Source: Oryzias latipes (lineage: Eukaryota > Chordata > Actinopteri > Beloniformes > Adrianichthyidae). Taken from it: a stretch of DNA of 64,000 bases. Location: NCBI RefSeq assembly GCF_002234675.1, contig NC_019866.2, positions 13,173,261-13,237,260 on the forward strand, written 5' to 3'. The notes below the pieces were generated by a model that did not search any database, was not told where the DNA came from, and saw nothing but the letters and a program-made list of their open reading frames with translations. This document shows, piece by piece, positions 34,801 through 46,300 of the stretch (position 1 is its first letter; every line of letters starts with the position of its first letter). The position numbers and the translations under genes were made by a program.

Positions 34801-37800
34801 CCTGTAAATTCTATTGCCTGAAAAAAACCTGTTCTTCTTGCTTTTCAGGAAATGTGTTTTAGACAGATTTTTTTCTAAAAGACGAATGTTTCTGTGGAGG
34901 GGGATTGTTACCTGTGGTGTACGGCGGAGGTGGGTACTTGGTTTCTCCTGTGAATTCCATTCTCTCATATTTCGCTCGAATCCACTGCTCCACCAGGACG
35001 CTGCAGACATTCCAAGTTTACAAAAAGATTCTTTTTTTACACTATGAGCGTGCACATGTGCCATGAGAGCATGATTCATAAAGCTTCCATCCAACAGCAG
35101 ACAATCTGCCATATTTCACTTCTACAGTCTGTAGTTGCACTTCTCACTCGCTGAAACGCCCTGTCAGCAGGATGCTCCACTGCATGTGTCAGAGCTAAAT
35201 ATAACATCAGCGAGACATTATACAATCACCCAAAAAGCTTCTGTATCAAATACTTACTTGCAGTCACTCTGACAGGGTTGATAGTAGTATGGTGGAACAG
35301 CTTTCTCATATATGGCTTTGGCACTGGCATTGCCGTTAGATTTCATTATCTTCTCGGGACCCCAAAAGACACAGATTGAGATTTCAGAAACACACAAGTG
35401 CAATACTATTTAAAGATATAAAAAATAGCAGAGGGGTGGTAAAGGCATCCCATACCTCCACTTGTTTATCATCCCAGAAATCCAGCTCTATGGATTTGAT
35501 CTGACAGGAAAAGCTGCGATGGATCCCAGAGCACTTCAGGCACAGAAACACTCCCAGTCTGTAAGATGCCCAGTCTGGATCTAAGGGGGGCATAAGAGAA
35601 GAACTGAGGTGGAGATCCTGTTCACACTGTTTATGGTAAATATACTTCTATAGTGCTTTACAACTTTCTTAGAAGGTCGACCATTGACACACACATACAC
35701 ACACAAATGGAGCCACACTATAACCACCAAAACATTGGTCCAAATGACCATCCTGCCCTTGTTTGATTATGGTGATGTCATTCACAGATCAGCTTAGAAA
35801 CACTTGCTGAAATAATTTGGACCCTCTTTACCATTCTGCCATACGACTTACAAGAAATGCCCCATTCAAAACCCACCACTGTTCCTTCTTCTCTAAACTG
35901 GACTTCCTCATTCACGCGACGTAAAATCAACTGATTGCTGTTAATTTACAAACCTCTCCTTGACCTTTCTCCTCCTAATTTCAGCCAGCTTTTGCACATT
36001 TCATCCCCTGTGTTCAACACCCGCTCTGCAAAACTGGTTCTATTGACAGTTCCTAAATCATATTCCTCTTTGGGTTCTTTATCTTTTCAGCCTGCAGCAC
36101 CCAGAGACTGGAATAATTTACAAGAAACCCTTAAATTGGACACTTTTATTTCATTTTAGTGATAATTTTAAACTCCCCTTAAGACAATTTGTTTTAAGTA
36201 AAAACGTTCCCAGTGGTGTTTAATCACGATTGTGAAGTTTTTAATCAACATCTCGCAACCTAAATGTCTTAAAAAGCCATATTTCGTGTTTATCTGAAGC
36301 GTCTGTTGCCAAAAAGGGCATGGCCAGAGTGCTGAGCTGAGTAGCCCCGCCCTCGACCCCCGCCCCTTCTCCAAACTGTGTCTTGTATGGGTGAAGAAAC
36401 GACACTGACTGACAGTCTCTATTCTCAGAAGTTTATCTTTAGCGATGAAGAAACCAGGAATAGTCACATATTTTTGGTTCCAAATCGACAGTGTTTGAGG
36501 AACGTATGGAAAGACAAAGCCAATGTGTATACCAGACCCTGCTGTTTAATAAAATTACACACTAAAAAGAACTTTGATAAGCCCATGAAACATGCGTCCA
36601 TCATTAAGTGGGATGGGGAGCCAGTATGCTCGGAACTCCTGAACTTTATGATAGTCTTCATATTTACCCTCTCTGGTTAATGCAAGCCTTTAAACTCAGT
36701 CAGAGAAGGAACACAAATGCAGAGAACACATTTCACGCACTTAGGTGCATGACAGCTAATGAAACTTTTACTTTAAGTTTCATTTTAAATATGTGCAGCC
36801 AACAAAAAAATCCAGTCTTGGACACATTTAAAATACGTGTACAAAACGCAGTAATGTACCATCTTCTCTCCTCTCTCCCCTCAGCTTGTGCATGCTGAAC
36901 GGGGCAGATCAGGGAGCTTGTGTCAATGCACATGTTGTGACATCACAACAGCTCATTAATTTAAACTGAGCGCCTTTGCGACAGTCTGATTTGACAGCGA
37001 TTTAAAAGGAGAAATGAAATGTTTTTGGGTTTTTTTTAATACATTTGTTCTGTACATGTCAAAACTCAAAAAAACTTTAAAGACTTTAAAGAAAAAAGTT
37101 GCTCAAACTTGGTTTTATAATTCTAATGATTTCAATAATTTTATTATTATAAGGATTGCCTGTGTTAATGCTGTTTCACCCTGATTTTTGGTTCTATGTG
37201 TAAGTCGTTATTTTTCATTTTTGTTCCTTAAAAGGTTGTGCCTTTTGCAGGCCACAATTGAAAATAGGAATTTCTTTTCTTAATTTGTCTTGCCTGGATA
37301 AATAATGGTTAAATAAATAAAAAATTAAATAAATTTATGGTTCAGTGTCTTGCCGAAGGAATACTTTGACACGTGGACGGGCACCGAACCCAAAAACTAC
37401 TGCTCTACCTCTGCACAATCAGATAACTACTGTGATCACATCTGATGTGTTTTGATGTTTTTTTCAGAAGTGTGATAGCTAAAAAAAAAAACTGTGTTAC
37501 ATGAGTCAGTCTGTTATCAACTTCATTTAAAACTTTGTGTGCAAACAAAACCTAAGACTCAAACTTTTTAAATCGTGCAAAACATTTGTATTTCACAAAA
37601 AGAGAGGCTTTCATATACCTGCCATTGAGCTTTAATGGGTTTATATTTAATTTTGGAATTTTTTGTATCATCTAATATAACAAACAACAATATAAATCAG
37701 ACAAATGACGTGGGAAGTATTCAAATTCAAGAATCAGTTTCAACCACATTCTTTAAAATCAAATTACAGCTAATGTTAGGATTTGGGATTGTGTGGCTTA

Positions 37801-38412
37801 CATGGTGCTTCAACAATTGGAAATGGCATAAAGGTCAGATTTTTTGGTAAAGAGTGAAGTTGTGTTTGATCCTGATTCAATTTCAGTTTTATAAAATTAA
37901 AGCAACATTTGTCTTTTAAACTTCTGGCCAATCAGGACTAAACACGTTTAAGTAGACAAACAGTAAAACACATTGTTTACTTAAAATAACTTTTATTAAC
38001 GTAAATAAATCTGATTGCAAAGTGAAGACTTGCAGAATTGAGAAGAAAAAAGGTCAAATGAATTAGGCATTACAAAGAGAGGAAGTAGAGAGCCTCGTGT
38101 TTACAGTAAGAGCTTTTAAAAGAAAAAACAACTAAGTTCTTTATCTGATATATTTTTGTAGGTAATTTTGACTCAGAAATACACAAAAAGTGTAATAATA
38201 ATTTAAAGTAAGTTGTTTTGGCTGGTTATTTCTTTTCTTCGTAGAGTTATATCCATAACATGATCAACATACATTACATACAGAACAGATTCTATTCACT
38301 ATCAGCAGGCAGAAGACCACCTACCGGGCGCGCCGCAGTCTGCGCAGCGGCTGTTCTCCGGCTGCTTCAGCAGATCCAGCAGGATCTTCTTGTTCCGTTC
38401 ATGGTTTACCAT
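28862..38412 (-). CDS. adap2: ArfGAP with dual PH domains 2 (centaurin-alpha 2)
   Basis: ADAP2 is an Arf6 GTPase-activating protein recruited to the plasma membrane by phosphoinositides through two PH domains. Exons: 38325-38412, 35456-35580, 35258-35352, 34912-35000, 34621-34733, 31100-31249, 30937-31020, 30725-30787, 30466-30543, 30139-30367 and 28862-28887. They total 379 aa (human ADAP2: 381). The ArfGAP zinc finger C-x2-C-x16-C-x2-C (CADC...CLKC) with the catalytic arginine in SGIHRSF is intact. PH1 spans about residues 133-240 (ILWKKGKENTQFLKRKFVL, ATFQTEKIGHPHGLQITY) and PH2 about residues 258-365 (GYMEKTGPNQKEQFKKRWFV, EKEQREWIDALRKI). The tiny last exon (AEAKIRYK, stop) was chosen because TG|GTAAAC is a good donor and the resulting tail resembles the family ending. 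Without that splice the frame would end at 30101 (YTGKPLELWSLIDT). Synteny with atad5 favours ADAP2 over ADAP1. Confidence 0.9.
29128..29585. repeat. Interspersed MITE-like repeat, copy 4
   Basis: About 460 bp, with ends CTTGAAGACTCCCACT and AGAGTGGGTCTTTGA forming inverted termini. It shares AATTTGAATAAAGAAATACTCAGAAATG and the CTGCAGAGCAGCAGTAGTT block with the other copies. It lies in the last adap2 intron. Confidence 0.65.
32272..34498 (+). mobile_element. Tc1-like transposon remnant carrying a LINE fragment
   Basis: The left end CAGTGGGGCAAAAAATT and right end AATTTTTTGCCCCAGTG are flanked by TA (32270-32271 and 34499-34500). This is the same family as the copy at 9893-12347. Only the outer parts remain (32272 to about 32612 and about 34158 to 34498, the latter with EEICMEEWAKI of the transposase C-terminus). 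The middle of the transposase is missing and LINE sequence stands in its place. A 20-base T run lies near 34370. It sits in an adap2 intron. Confidence 0.85.
32613..34157 (+). mobile_element. I/Nimb-type LINE, internally deleted
   Basis: Reading left to right: an ORF1-like segment (DEDGGDEEGGDGYKVILRF near 32900), a jump into reverse transcriptase (SVITPVVFSIVINDIY, LYADDGALWW, GFKVSVGKTKCMVF, 33084-33446), then an RNase H-like segment (ICSDSWLALMSVKS, IRFIWLPAYM, 33985-34140). A LINE with a C-terminal RNase H and this RT style fits the I/Nimb group. The sequence between ORF1 and mid-RT is deleted, stops are present, and the 3' end is missing where Tc1 sequence resumes. Confidence 0.75.
35720..36165 (+). 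mobile_element. L2/Rex1-like LINE fragment (end of reverse-transcriptase ORF)
   Basis: The forward strand encodes LFDYGDVIHRS, then FNTRSAKLVLLTVPKSYSSL and AAPRDWNNLQETLKLDTFISF, the characteristic C-terminal end of fish CR1/L2-type LINE ORFs. Frame breaks are present. It sits in an adap2 intron. A matching 3' tail may be the segment at 37100-37335, separated by about 930 bp of other sequence. Confidence 0.7.
36166..37099. other. Unassigned insertion-like stretch in an adap2 intron
   Basis: This block lies between a LINE ORF end and a LINE-like 3' tail. It has a GC-rich centre (GAGTAGCCCCGCCCTCGACC near 36340) resembling the centres of the MITE-like repeats, and a 100-codon open frame (36378-36680) with no recognised domain. 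It may be a later insertion into the LINE; no clear target duplication was found. Confidence 0.35.
37100..37335 (+). repeat. LINE-like 3' tail (GGATAAATAATGGTTAAATAAATAA)
   Basis: The segment ends in CTTGCCTGGATAAATAATGG followed by AAATAAATAA repeats, the typical 3' end of fish L2-type LINEs. It probably belongs with the fragment at 35720-36165. Confidence 0.5.
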
Positions 38413-39788
38413 CTCGCCATCTACAGAAAAAGCGCATAACGAACCGCAGCCCAGCCGGTAAAGAGTCTCCTAAAAGCGAAACCCCCGGCAGATGGAAGTT
38501 TTGGAAGCACCGCGGAGGCGCGCCGCCCTCGTGTGGTGCGCGTCACTCCGGAAACCGCTTCTGTGTTGAAGTTACTGCTTCATCAGTTAGACAGACGGTC
38601 AGTAAAAACAATGTTTTTATAGTAAGTGGTAAGACATCAATGCGCGTCTGCAGCAAGTGCACTGTCATTGCATTTGGCAAGCGAAAGAAGATTTCATAAA
38701 TGACCAGTGAAAAGTTATTGAATATGGCAAGCAAAAGCTATCATTAATCAAATCATTAATCAATTAATCCAGGTTATTTATTCCTCTCATTTGCCACCCT
38801 CAATGACTTTCACTTTGTACTTGTCGCAGACACACATGTGGAACGCGTAAGAGTCAAGCGGCCAATTCTAATGAAAAGGCTGTGTGATTGTGAATTACTG
38901 TGAGCAAACATGCATTTCAATCATTGACTGTAAAAACAATGGACCGTCAACCCCCCGTTCCTAAATAGGAAGTACCATCACTTCCTGATGCGTATCTATA
39001 GCAACTACTGTCGCCATAGATACGATGACTCAGAGCGCCACGGACCAATCACATGGTGGCGCCCACATCAGGACGTAACGGTGAGGGATTCCGCCTCAGT
39101 TCGCGAGTTCTGGAGGTGAGGCCTTTTCTATGAGTGACGTCACACCTCTATTCATCTGTTGTTTGTAAACAGGTTTTCAGTCTTTCGCATTCAAAACTCT
39201 CGCATTCATGTACAGCTACGCAAGTGTTTACGACCATTTTCAGGATCTACATACAAAACATGGAGCCATTCAACGGCATTGCCAGCTCAAATCAGTCAAA
39301 CTTTGACTAAAGACTCAGATTATGTAGTGTCGTGGAGAAAGTCACCAATCTCAAAGCTAGTTAATCTGGTGAACCCAAACACAGGGTCGACCAAGGCCTG
39401 TGTCCCCACGTAATATTAATTCATTTCTGCCATTGCAAGGACGCTAGCAATGAACTAAGCCGTTTCATGCCCAGATTGCAAGATTTGCACGGCCAAACAC
39501 TTCGCTCAAAGACTTTTCCAACTGTAGGTGGTGGACACGTGCAAATAAATAGAAAAAGAAGCCTCTCCCTGATATCCAATTTGAATGCCATGGGTTTTTA
39601 TTAAAGTCACTTCAAGAACGCACGTCAAATGCCCGCTGTGTCTGCAGCTGATTTATGATATCTTTTGCTTGCCATAATCAAATTTAGTAAAGATGAGCAC
39701 ATTCATTAGCATTTCAGCCACCAAACATTGGTCATACTGGGAACAAAAAAAAGATCATTTACAAGGAAAACATCACAATTTTAAATCC
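38413..39788. other. Intergenic region: adap2 5' side and atad5 3' side
   Basis: A CpG-rich segment directly before the adap2 ATG (to about 38560; CGCGGAGGCGCGCCGCC) is the likely adap2 promoter. The stretch at about 38925-39140 (TGACTGTAAAAACAATGGAC ... TGACGTCACACCTCTA) resembles a dispersed fish repeat. The open frame at 39159-39413 has no recognisable domain. The atad5 poly(A) signal (TTTATT, 39789-39794) marks the far side. Confidence 0.5.
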
Positions 39789-40304
39789 TTTATTGGTTCA
39801 AAAAACCAAATTTAAATTTGTACAAATTTGATGACTAAAAATGAATATAACGCATTTGTGAAGATGCTACTGGAGGGCAACAAATGCATAAAGAGCTGCC
39901 TGTGTTTGGAGAAAAAAAAAACTTTTAGACAAAAATATATATATATTTTACACGTCATCTCCAACAAATGATAAATATGTGACATTTGCTCATGGAAACA
40001 ACCTTCTACTTGATAAAAGTTTCACAAAATCCCCATTGTGAAATTCACAATAAAACATTTGGGACACTGATAAAAATTGGACATTGTGAAATATAAAGCA
40101 TTTAAAGCACCAAAAGATCAGTTAGGAGGTTTTTCTGTGCTCTTAAACTCAAGGCGTTTATCACGATAGGATTCATTTCCTTTGCTGATGTGACAGTCTT
40201 TGTTTGTGTGACTCAACAACCGTCCGTCACTCAACGCCCTGTAAACGTGTTCCTGTGTCCTTTCAAAATACGTAGGAACCTCCTTGAAAAACAATTACAG
40301 TGGA

Positions 40305-43300
40305 TTAAGGAAAATCTTCAGCAAGGTTTTGTAGAGTTCCTCTATCAAGACCCAAGTGGATTGCATCCAAATAGTGCAGGAATCTGTAAAAACAGAAACA
40401 AAAAAAGGACACAAATAAATTAAGTTGAAGCTTTTAAGACCCACTACGATGAAAATTGTGTTTTGAACATGTTCTTGTAGTATTTTTCTCATGTATATAA
40501 GGAAAATTAGGCTTAAAATTGCATTTCTGAGTATTGCTTTATTCAAATTTTGAATCAGCAGACAAAAAATGCAATTTGAAAAAGATTGTATAGTTGAGGT
40601 AGAAAATACTGTGACCGGGTCACAAGCTCCATCCTGATGGATCCACTTGAGGACGACTAGATCCAGAGCTAGATGCACTGCTCCAATACTTTTCTGCATT
40701 TTCGATGCACCGGTAATGTGAGGGGCTGTGAACAGATGAATGCTGGGAAGTGGGGGCGGGTCTACTCTGCACCAAAGGTCCCGCCCACCTTTCTAGAGGT
40801 GAATTTCAAATGACCTGTTGCTGCTCTGCAGAAACTATGTCCTAGAAAATGATAGATTTTTTGGTTCATGGCTAAAAATGGCATTGTCAAAATGAAACCA
40901 CTGGGAACACTTTTACAGTAGATTAAATGATGATTGGAGTGGGACTTTAATTAATCCCAGATCTATATATATATATATAGAAATCTGGATGTGATGCTCA
41001 CCTCCGCTTCACTTTCCCTTGTTCTTTCAGCTGTTCAGATCTGCAGATGGTGCGAATGACCGGCAAATAATCCAGAGCAGCTGCTTGTCTGTTGCCAAGA
41101 GTGCCAAACACCCCTCCAAACATCAGACTCTCCATCAGCTCACTCCTCTGCTGGACCAGCCTGGAACACAGACATTATTGGAACTGTATTCTGAGGAAGC
41201 GTATTTTGAGCATCCTCATTTTGCTGTCTCTCAGACTCACTGTGGTTGACAGATGCTTTCCTGAGTGAAAGTCCAACCTTCCCGATGAGGAGCTAGCGGC
41301 AGGGTGACTTCAGCTGTGGCCTCCCGCTCCAGCTCCCCCCCCAGCTGCTGAACTTTGTTCCAGGCGTCAGCCGCCGACTCCTGACACTTGTGGAAGCTCA
41401 GAGCCTCTACAGCTGCCTGGATCTCCAAAGTACGGCTTTCCGTAATCCATCTCTCAGTGTCTGTCTCCGTCTCAACCCTCGGCTCGTCTGTCATTCCATC
41501 CTTGATGACTGCCCCACCTGGTGGCGTTCTTCTGCAAAGGTTTCCGCCGTCTGAGTAGTACAGCCAGGAATCCATGTAGGACATGTCGTCCATGAAGTCA
41601 GCCACTGACTGAAGACACTGTGAGACTGGAACACTTTTTATTCGCTCCTCTGGAGTTAAAGGTTTCCGTGTCACCACAGCTAAAGCGACCGCCTCTTTCT
41701 CTGCCTCTACTGTAGGAGAGGAAGTTTGCTTCACACGGAGGGATAGAAATCCATCTTCTGAGTCTGACTCGGACTCCAGCCTGTCCTGGTTGTGTAAAGA
41801 GACTCTCTTTTTGTTCCTCTTCATTCTACTGGACACTTTGATTGGACTGCTGCTATCCGACTCATTTGACTCGTCTACTGAGCTGGCGCTGGGCGGCGGG
41901 CCGTCACAGACAGGCGACGGCTGCTGTGGTGAAGGTCCAAACGGGCGGTTGTGTGGAAGAGAATCAGAGAGCTCAGGTCTGACGGGTTTAGAGACAGACA
42001 TCTGTGTTTGAGGAAGAGGCAGCAGAGTCTCCAGGTTGGAATAGAGCAGATCAACTCCTCGCCGTTTGCTCTCCATGAGTAATTCCCAGTTTATCGGTTC
42101 TGTCATTGGACTCTGTTGAAAGAAGACAAAAGTGAAACTAAAAATCACATAAGGTCCAAAACCTCTGATTGCAACAATGGAATTTAATTTAATTCTAATT
42201 TAATTTAACCTGAAACAGAACATCACTGGGGGACCTTTCTGTGTGGAGTTTGCATGTTCTCCCTGTGCATGCGTGGGTTTTAACCGGGGACTCCGGCTTC
42301 CTCCCACCTTCCAAAAACATGCTTCATAGGTTTCTCTAAATTGTCTCTAGGTGTGAATACAGGTGTGCATGGGTGTGTGATATGTGACTCTGCGACCTTT
42401 TTATTGAGGGGTTTTACAGCCTTAAAACATATAATCTTACTTTACAGATTTCACCTATCGCATGCTTTTTTTATGGAATGTAACCCCACAATAAAAAACA
42501 GAGTTTGCCGCTTTTTCAGCACATTAAAAATGGGGTCTTTGCTTTGTTTCCCATCTTATGTTGACATTATTCTGGTTTAAGTCTTTTAAAAATAACCACA
42601 AACCTGCATCACATAAAGCCTACAGAACCATTCCGGTACTTCAGACCATATCTGGTCTCAAAGGAACTCTTGGGAACGTTGTGGTTTCAGAGGTTAGGCT
42701 TCGTTTTAACTTCATGCCTCTTGCTGTGTTTCCTTTGACTGTTCCTAACTTTAGTAAGTCCCTTTTTATTAAAAGACCAATTTCCTTCCCATTTTAGAAG
42801 AAACGTCATGTTCCTCTGTTTCATTTAATAATGACAAAAATGCTACATTTATGTCACTTTGACAAGATGTGAGTCTTTGACCTCCTCAAGGATTAAATAT
42901 AAATTCAAGCCATTCTAAAAGTAAATGTGCATTTTGAAAAGGTGCTGTTCCATTTTCTAATGCCTCAAAAACACACAGCATTCTGGTGCTTAATGGAGGA
43001 CTTACCCTGAGAAGTTTCCAAATGTCTTTGTCAGGTTCAATATTCAGGAGGCCCAGTTTGCTCTGGGTGCAGCCTTTCTCACACAACGGCAGAGACGGAA
43101 CAGCCGCGGCACAGCCGGGTTCCAGCTTCGCTTTGGCTTCAGAGTACGAGAAAAGAAGTCAATTACCGGGAGGAAAAAAGGCTTTATCTGAAATTCTGTG
43201 CGACTCCTTACAGATGCTGTGGGTGTGTTTCTGTGTGTCTGCTGAGGGCCGGCCGTCTGCGCCGCTGCTCCAGAACTGGAGCTGCAGCAGACTCTGCCGG

Positions 43301-46300
43301 ATGTCACAGCCGTTGAGTCTGAGCAGAGATCGGACGTCGGACGGGTCTGTCCGCACATCTTCGGCCAAACACAGCAGCTGCAGGAAGCCGCCAACATTCA
43401 TCTGCAACAACAACACGGAAAATGAACGTCAAACGTTTCCAGGTTGAGTGAGGAACTCACGCCACATGGAAGAAGGTGATGCAGAGGAACCATGATTCAC
43501 TCACAACTGAAGGCGGTTTGAAATGGACCTCCTCAAAGCTGCCGTCAAAGATGCTGCTGAAGGCAGGATCTGGAAAACGTAGAAGGACGTGCATAAACAT
43601 CACCAGCAAAGAGTTTTAGCCAGCCGCTCTTCAGTCATACTCACCGCTGGTGGTGAGGATGACTGGCCTCTTGGTCGTACTCATGAACGTCTTGATGGCG
43701 GCTAGAAATCCGGAATCATCATCAAAAATAACATCGACTTCTTCAAAGAGGATAAGCGACGTGGCCGTCTTCTTGCTCCGTTCTTCACTGCTCTTATTGC
43801 TAGAAGTAGAATCTGATGATGATGATTTGGCTGCAAGATCTCTATTCTTACTTGCACTCTCAGTTGCTTTTAGGACTTTCTTGGGAGCAGCTTTAAAAAA
43901 AAAAAAAAAATGCAGAATTTGAGGAACAAACTAAGCTATTTGCAAAGATCATGCATTAAATGAGTTTTTACCCTTCTGTTCATCTTTTGTGGAGTTGGAA
44001 GACTCCTTGTTGGTGGATTTACCCACTTTAAAAAAGTTTGCTAAAGAGACTGGAGCCAGACCTCCTTTTTTGGCTCCTCTTGGTGACTGGGGGTTTTTCC
44101 TGGGAGAAGAGACCACCCTCCGAGGAGAGTTGCCCTTTCCTGAAAGTCGACAAAGCAAATGATCATTGTGGAGTCTTGGGATCAGGTCAGTGAGTCATCA
44201 GAGACAGTTGTTGGTGTGCATACTTGGAGAGGATCCGGGCCTGAGGGTCCCGGACGCGCTGCTCGTTCCGTAGCTGGTAAAGTAGGAGTGTTTCGGTGCA
44301 CCGCGCCCCTGACTGTCCACCTGGTGCGACTGAGTCGCCTCCTTCAGTTGAGACAGAATGAGGCGGCCGCTGCGCTGAGAGGAAGCGTTCACCTCAAACA
44401 CCTGAAGATGAGCGTTTCAAAACACACACACTAATGTTAGACACACTGTGGGACTTGGCTTTCAGAGCCAACGTTCAAGAGAGACGCATTGACACCTTGA
44501 AGCCAAGCTCTTGGGCACAAGCATAAACTGCAGCAGTCTTTCCCACTCCAGTGGGTCCGATAATAAGCATTGTGTTACACAACGTGTCCTCGCCGTACTC
44601 ATCTGGACCATCCCAGTCTGAATCTGCGGATTAAAAACACAAGTTCAGAGAGATAAATTCATCCAAAAGGAACAACATTTTGAATAAAAGGGATCAAAAA
44701 GTCTCACCAACGTTGCCTTCTTCTGGTTTATTGCTTTTCTGATTTTTCTTCTCCTCTCGGTCTGTGCGAAGTTTCCATTCTTTAAGCCAGCTAGACAAAA
44801 GAAAAAAAAACACGTTTCTAAAGACGTAAAATGCCACTGGAATGGAAATTCATTAAAGTTCATCGTTTTTGAGCCATTTTAAAAATGTTGTTTCTGCAGA
44901 GCGGCTGTAGGTCTTTAGAAATTTACCACAAATGTTTAAAATTTGACTGTTTTTTTGGGATTGTTGCAGCGGAGCAACCCCGCCAACCCCTTTTCCATCC
45001 CCATTAATGAGAGCTCTCCCAATAGCTTACAGCCCTCACCTAACAATGCTGGTGCAACAAGAATAGATAGCAATGTTAGAGCTGCAGCTGTACGGATTTC
45101 AGCCAGATGTCAGCTCAGACGAGGAAAACAAAGACGTTCATGGATCTAGTCGTCTACCAGTAAAGGCATCAGAATGGAGCGGAGCAGGGAGCTTGTATTT
45201 TCTATGTAACAAATATGATAATTTTCAAACAGCATTTTTTTTGTCTTCTTCTGATGCACAACGATTTGAATAAAGAAATACTCAGAAATTTAATTTTGAG
45301 CTTAATTTTCTGTTTACATCATCATGAGGAAAATGCCAGTAGAACATGTTAATAACACAATTTGTCATTGTTGTGGGTCTTGTGTGTTTCTCTCACCTGT
45401 ACAGCCTCTTCACAGAGGCTGGGTTGTCTATGATTTCACTGCAGAGCTGCGGCTGGTACTTGTCTGTCCACAGCAAGTCCTCCACCAGATCTAAAGAGCA
45501 TGACGAAAAACAAAAGTAAGTCTGTGTTTCTGATTTTTAGAATGAACATTTTTACCAGCATAAACAAACCTTATTTCCCTTTCAATACCTTATTTTCATC
45601 TCAACTGGGAGTTTTTAATTTCTGATTCAAAGTCCTAACTTAGTATGTGGATCCGCACCTTTTTTCCTAGTGTCTTCCACCACAACCACATGGTCTGGTA
45701 CAACCACACAGTCATCTTCATTCAAGGTGGCAGCAGACGTGGCCTTCTTCTTCCCCCCTTCTCCATCCTGTAGCCTGGACCTCTGAGACCGTCTAGTTTC
45801 TCTCCTTGGTGACTCTGGAGCAGCGGTGGAAAGGTTCTCTTCCGACTGGCTGGATTTCTGCTTCTTTGCCACCTTTGCTGTCGTTTCTCCTTCGTCACTC
45901 CTCCTCTTTCTCTTTCCTCCAACAGGCTGTGTGGAGCTTGAATTATCTTTAATCCCAGCTTTGGGTTCTAGTGAACAAAAACAACTGTTTAGTGACATAA
46001 AATAAAAAAATATATTTTGTTTTAAAAATGAATTTAAATAATTTTCAAACAATGATTAAAATCTAGGCTCTGTACTTTTGTTTCGAAGAGAAAACCAAAT
46101 CTGACGCTTGGCACAGTGGAAGAGCGGCCAAACAAAGAAAAAATCTGATCCTGACCTGAAGGTGTGGACAGCAGCTGGTGGTCGGCACGTCTCTTCACTA
46201 AACGAGTTATACACATCTCTGCAGGAAAGTTAGGGTTGGAGGTCCTGAACTCCTCCACCAGCAGCTGACGGACACTTTCAGAGAACCCAGGTCTCCAATC

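Noticed and set aside
36378-36680. 100-codon frame that vaguely recalls a THAP-like finger
   Set aside because: The C2CH spacing of a THAP domain is not met and the region looks like an unassigned repeat insertion.
39159-39413. 84-codon open frame between adap2 and atad5
   Set aside because: No known domain, no splice context, and it lies beside a dispersed repeat.
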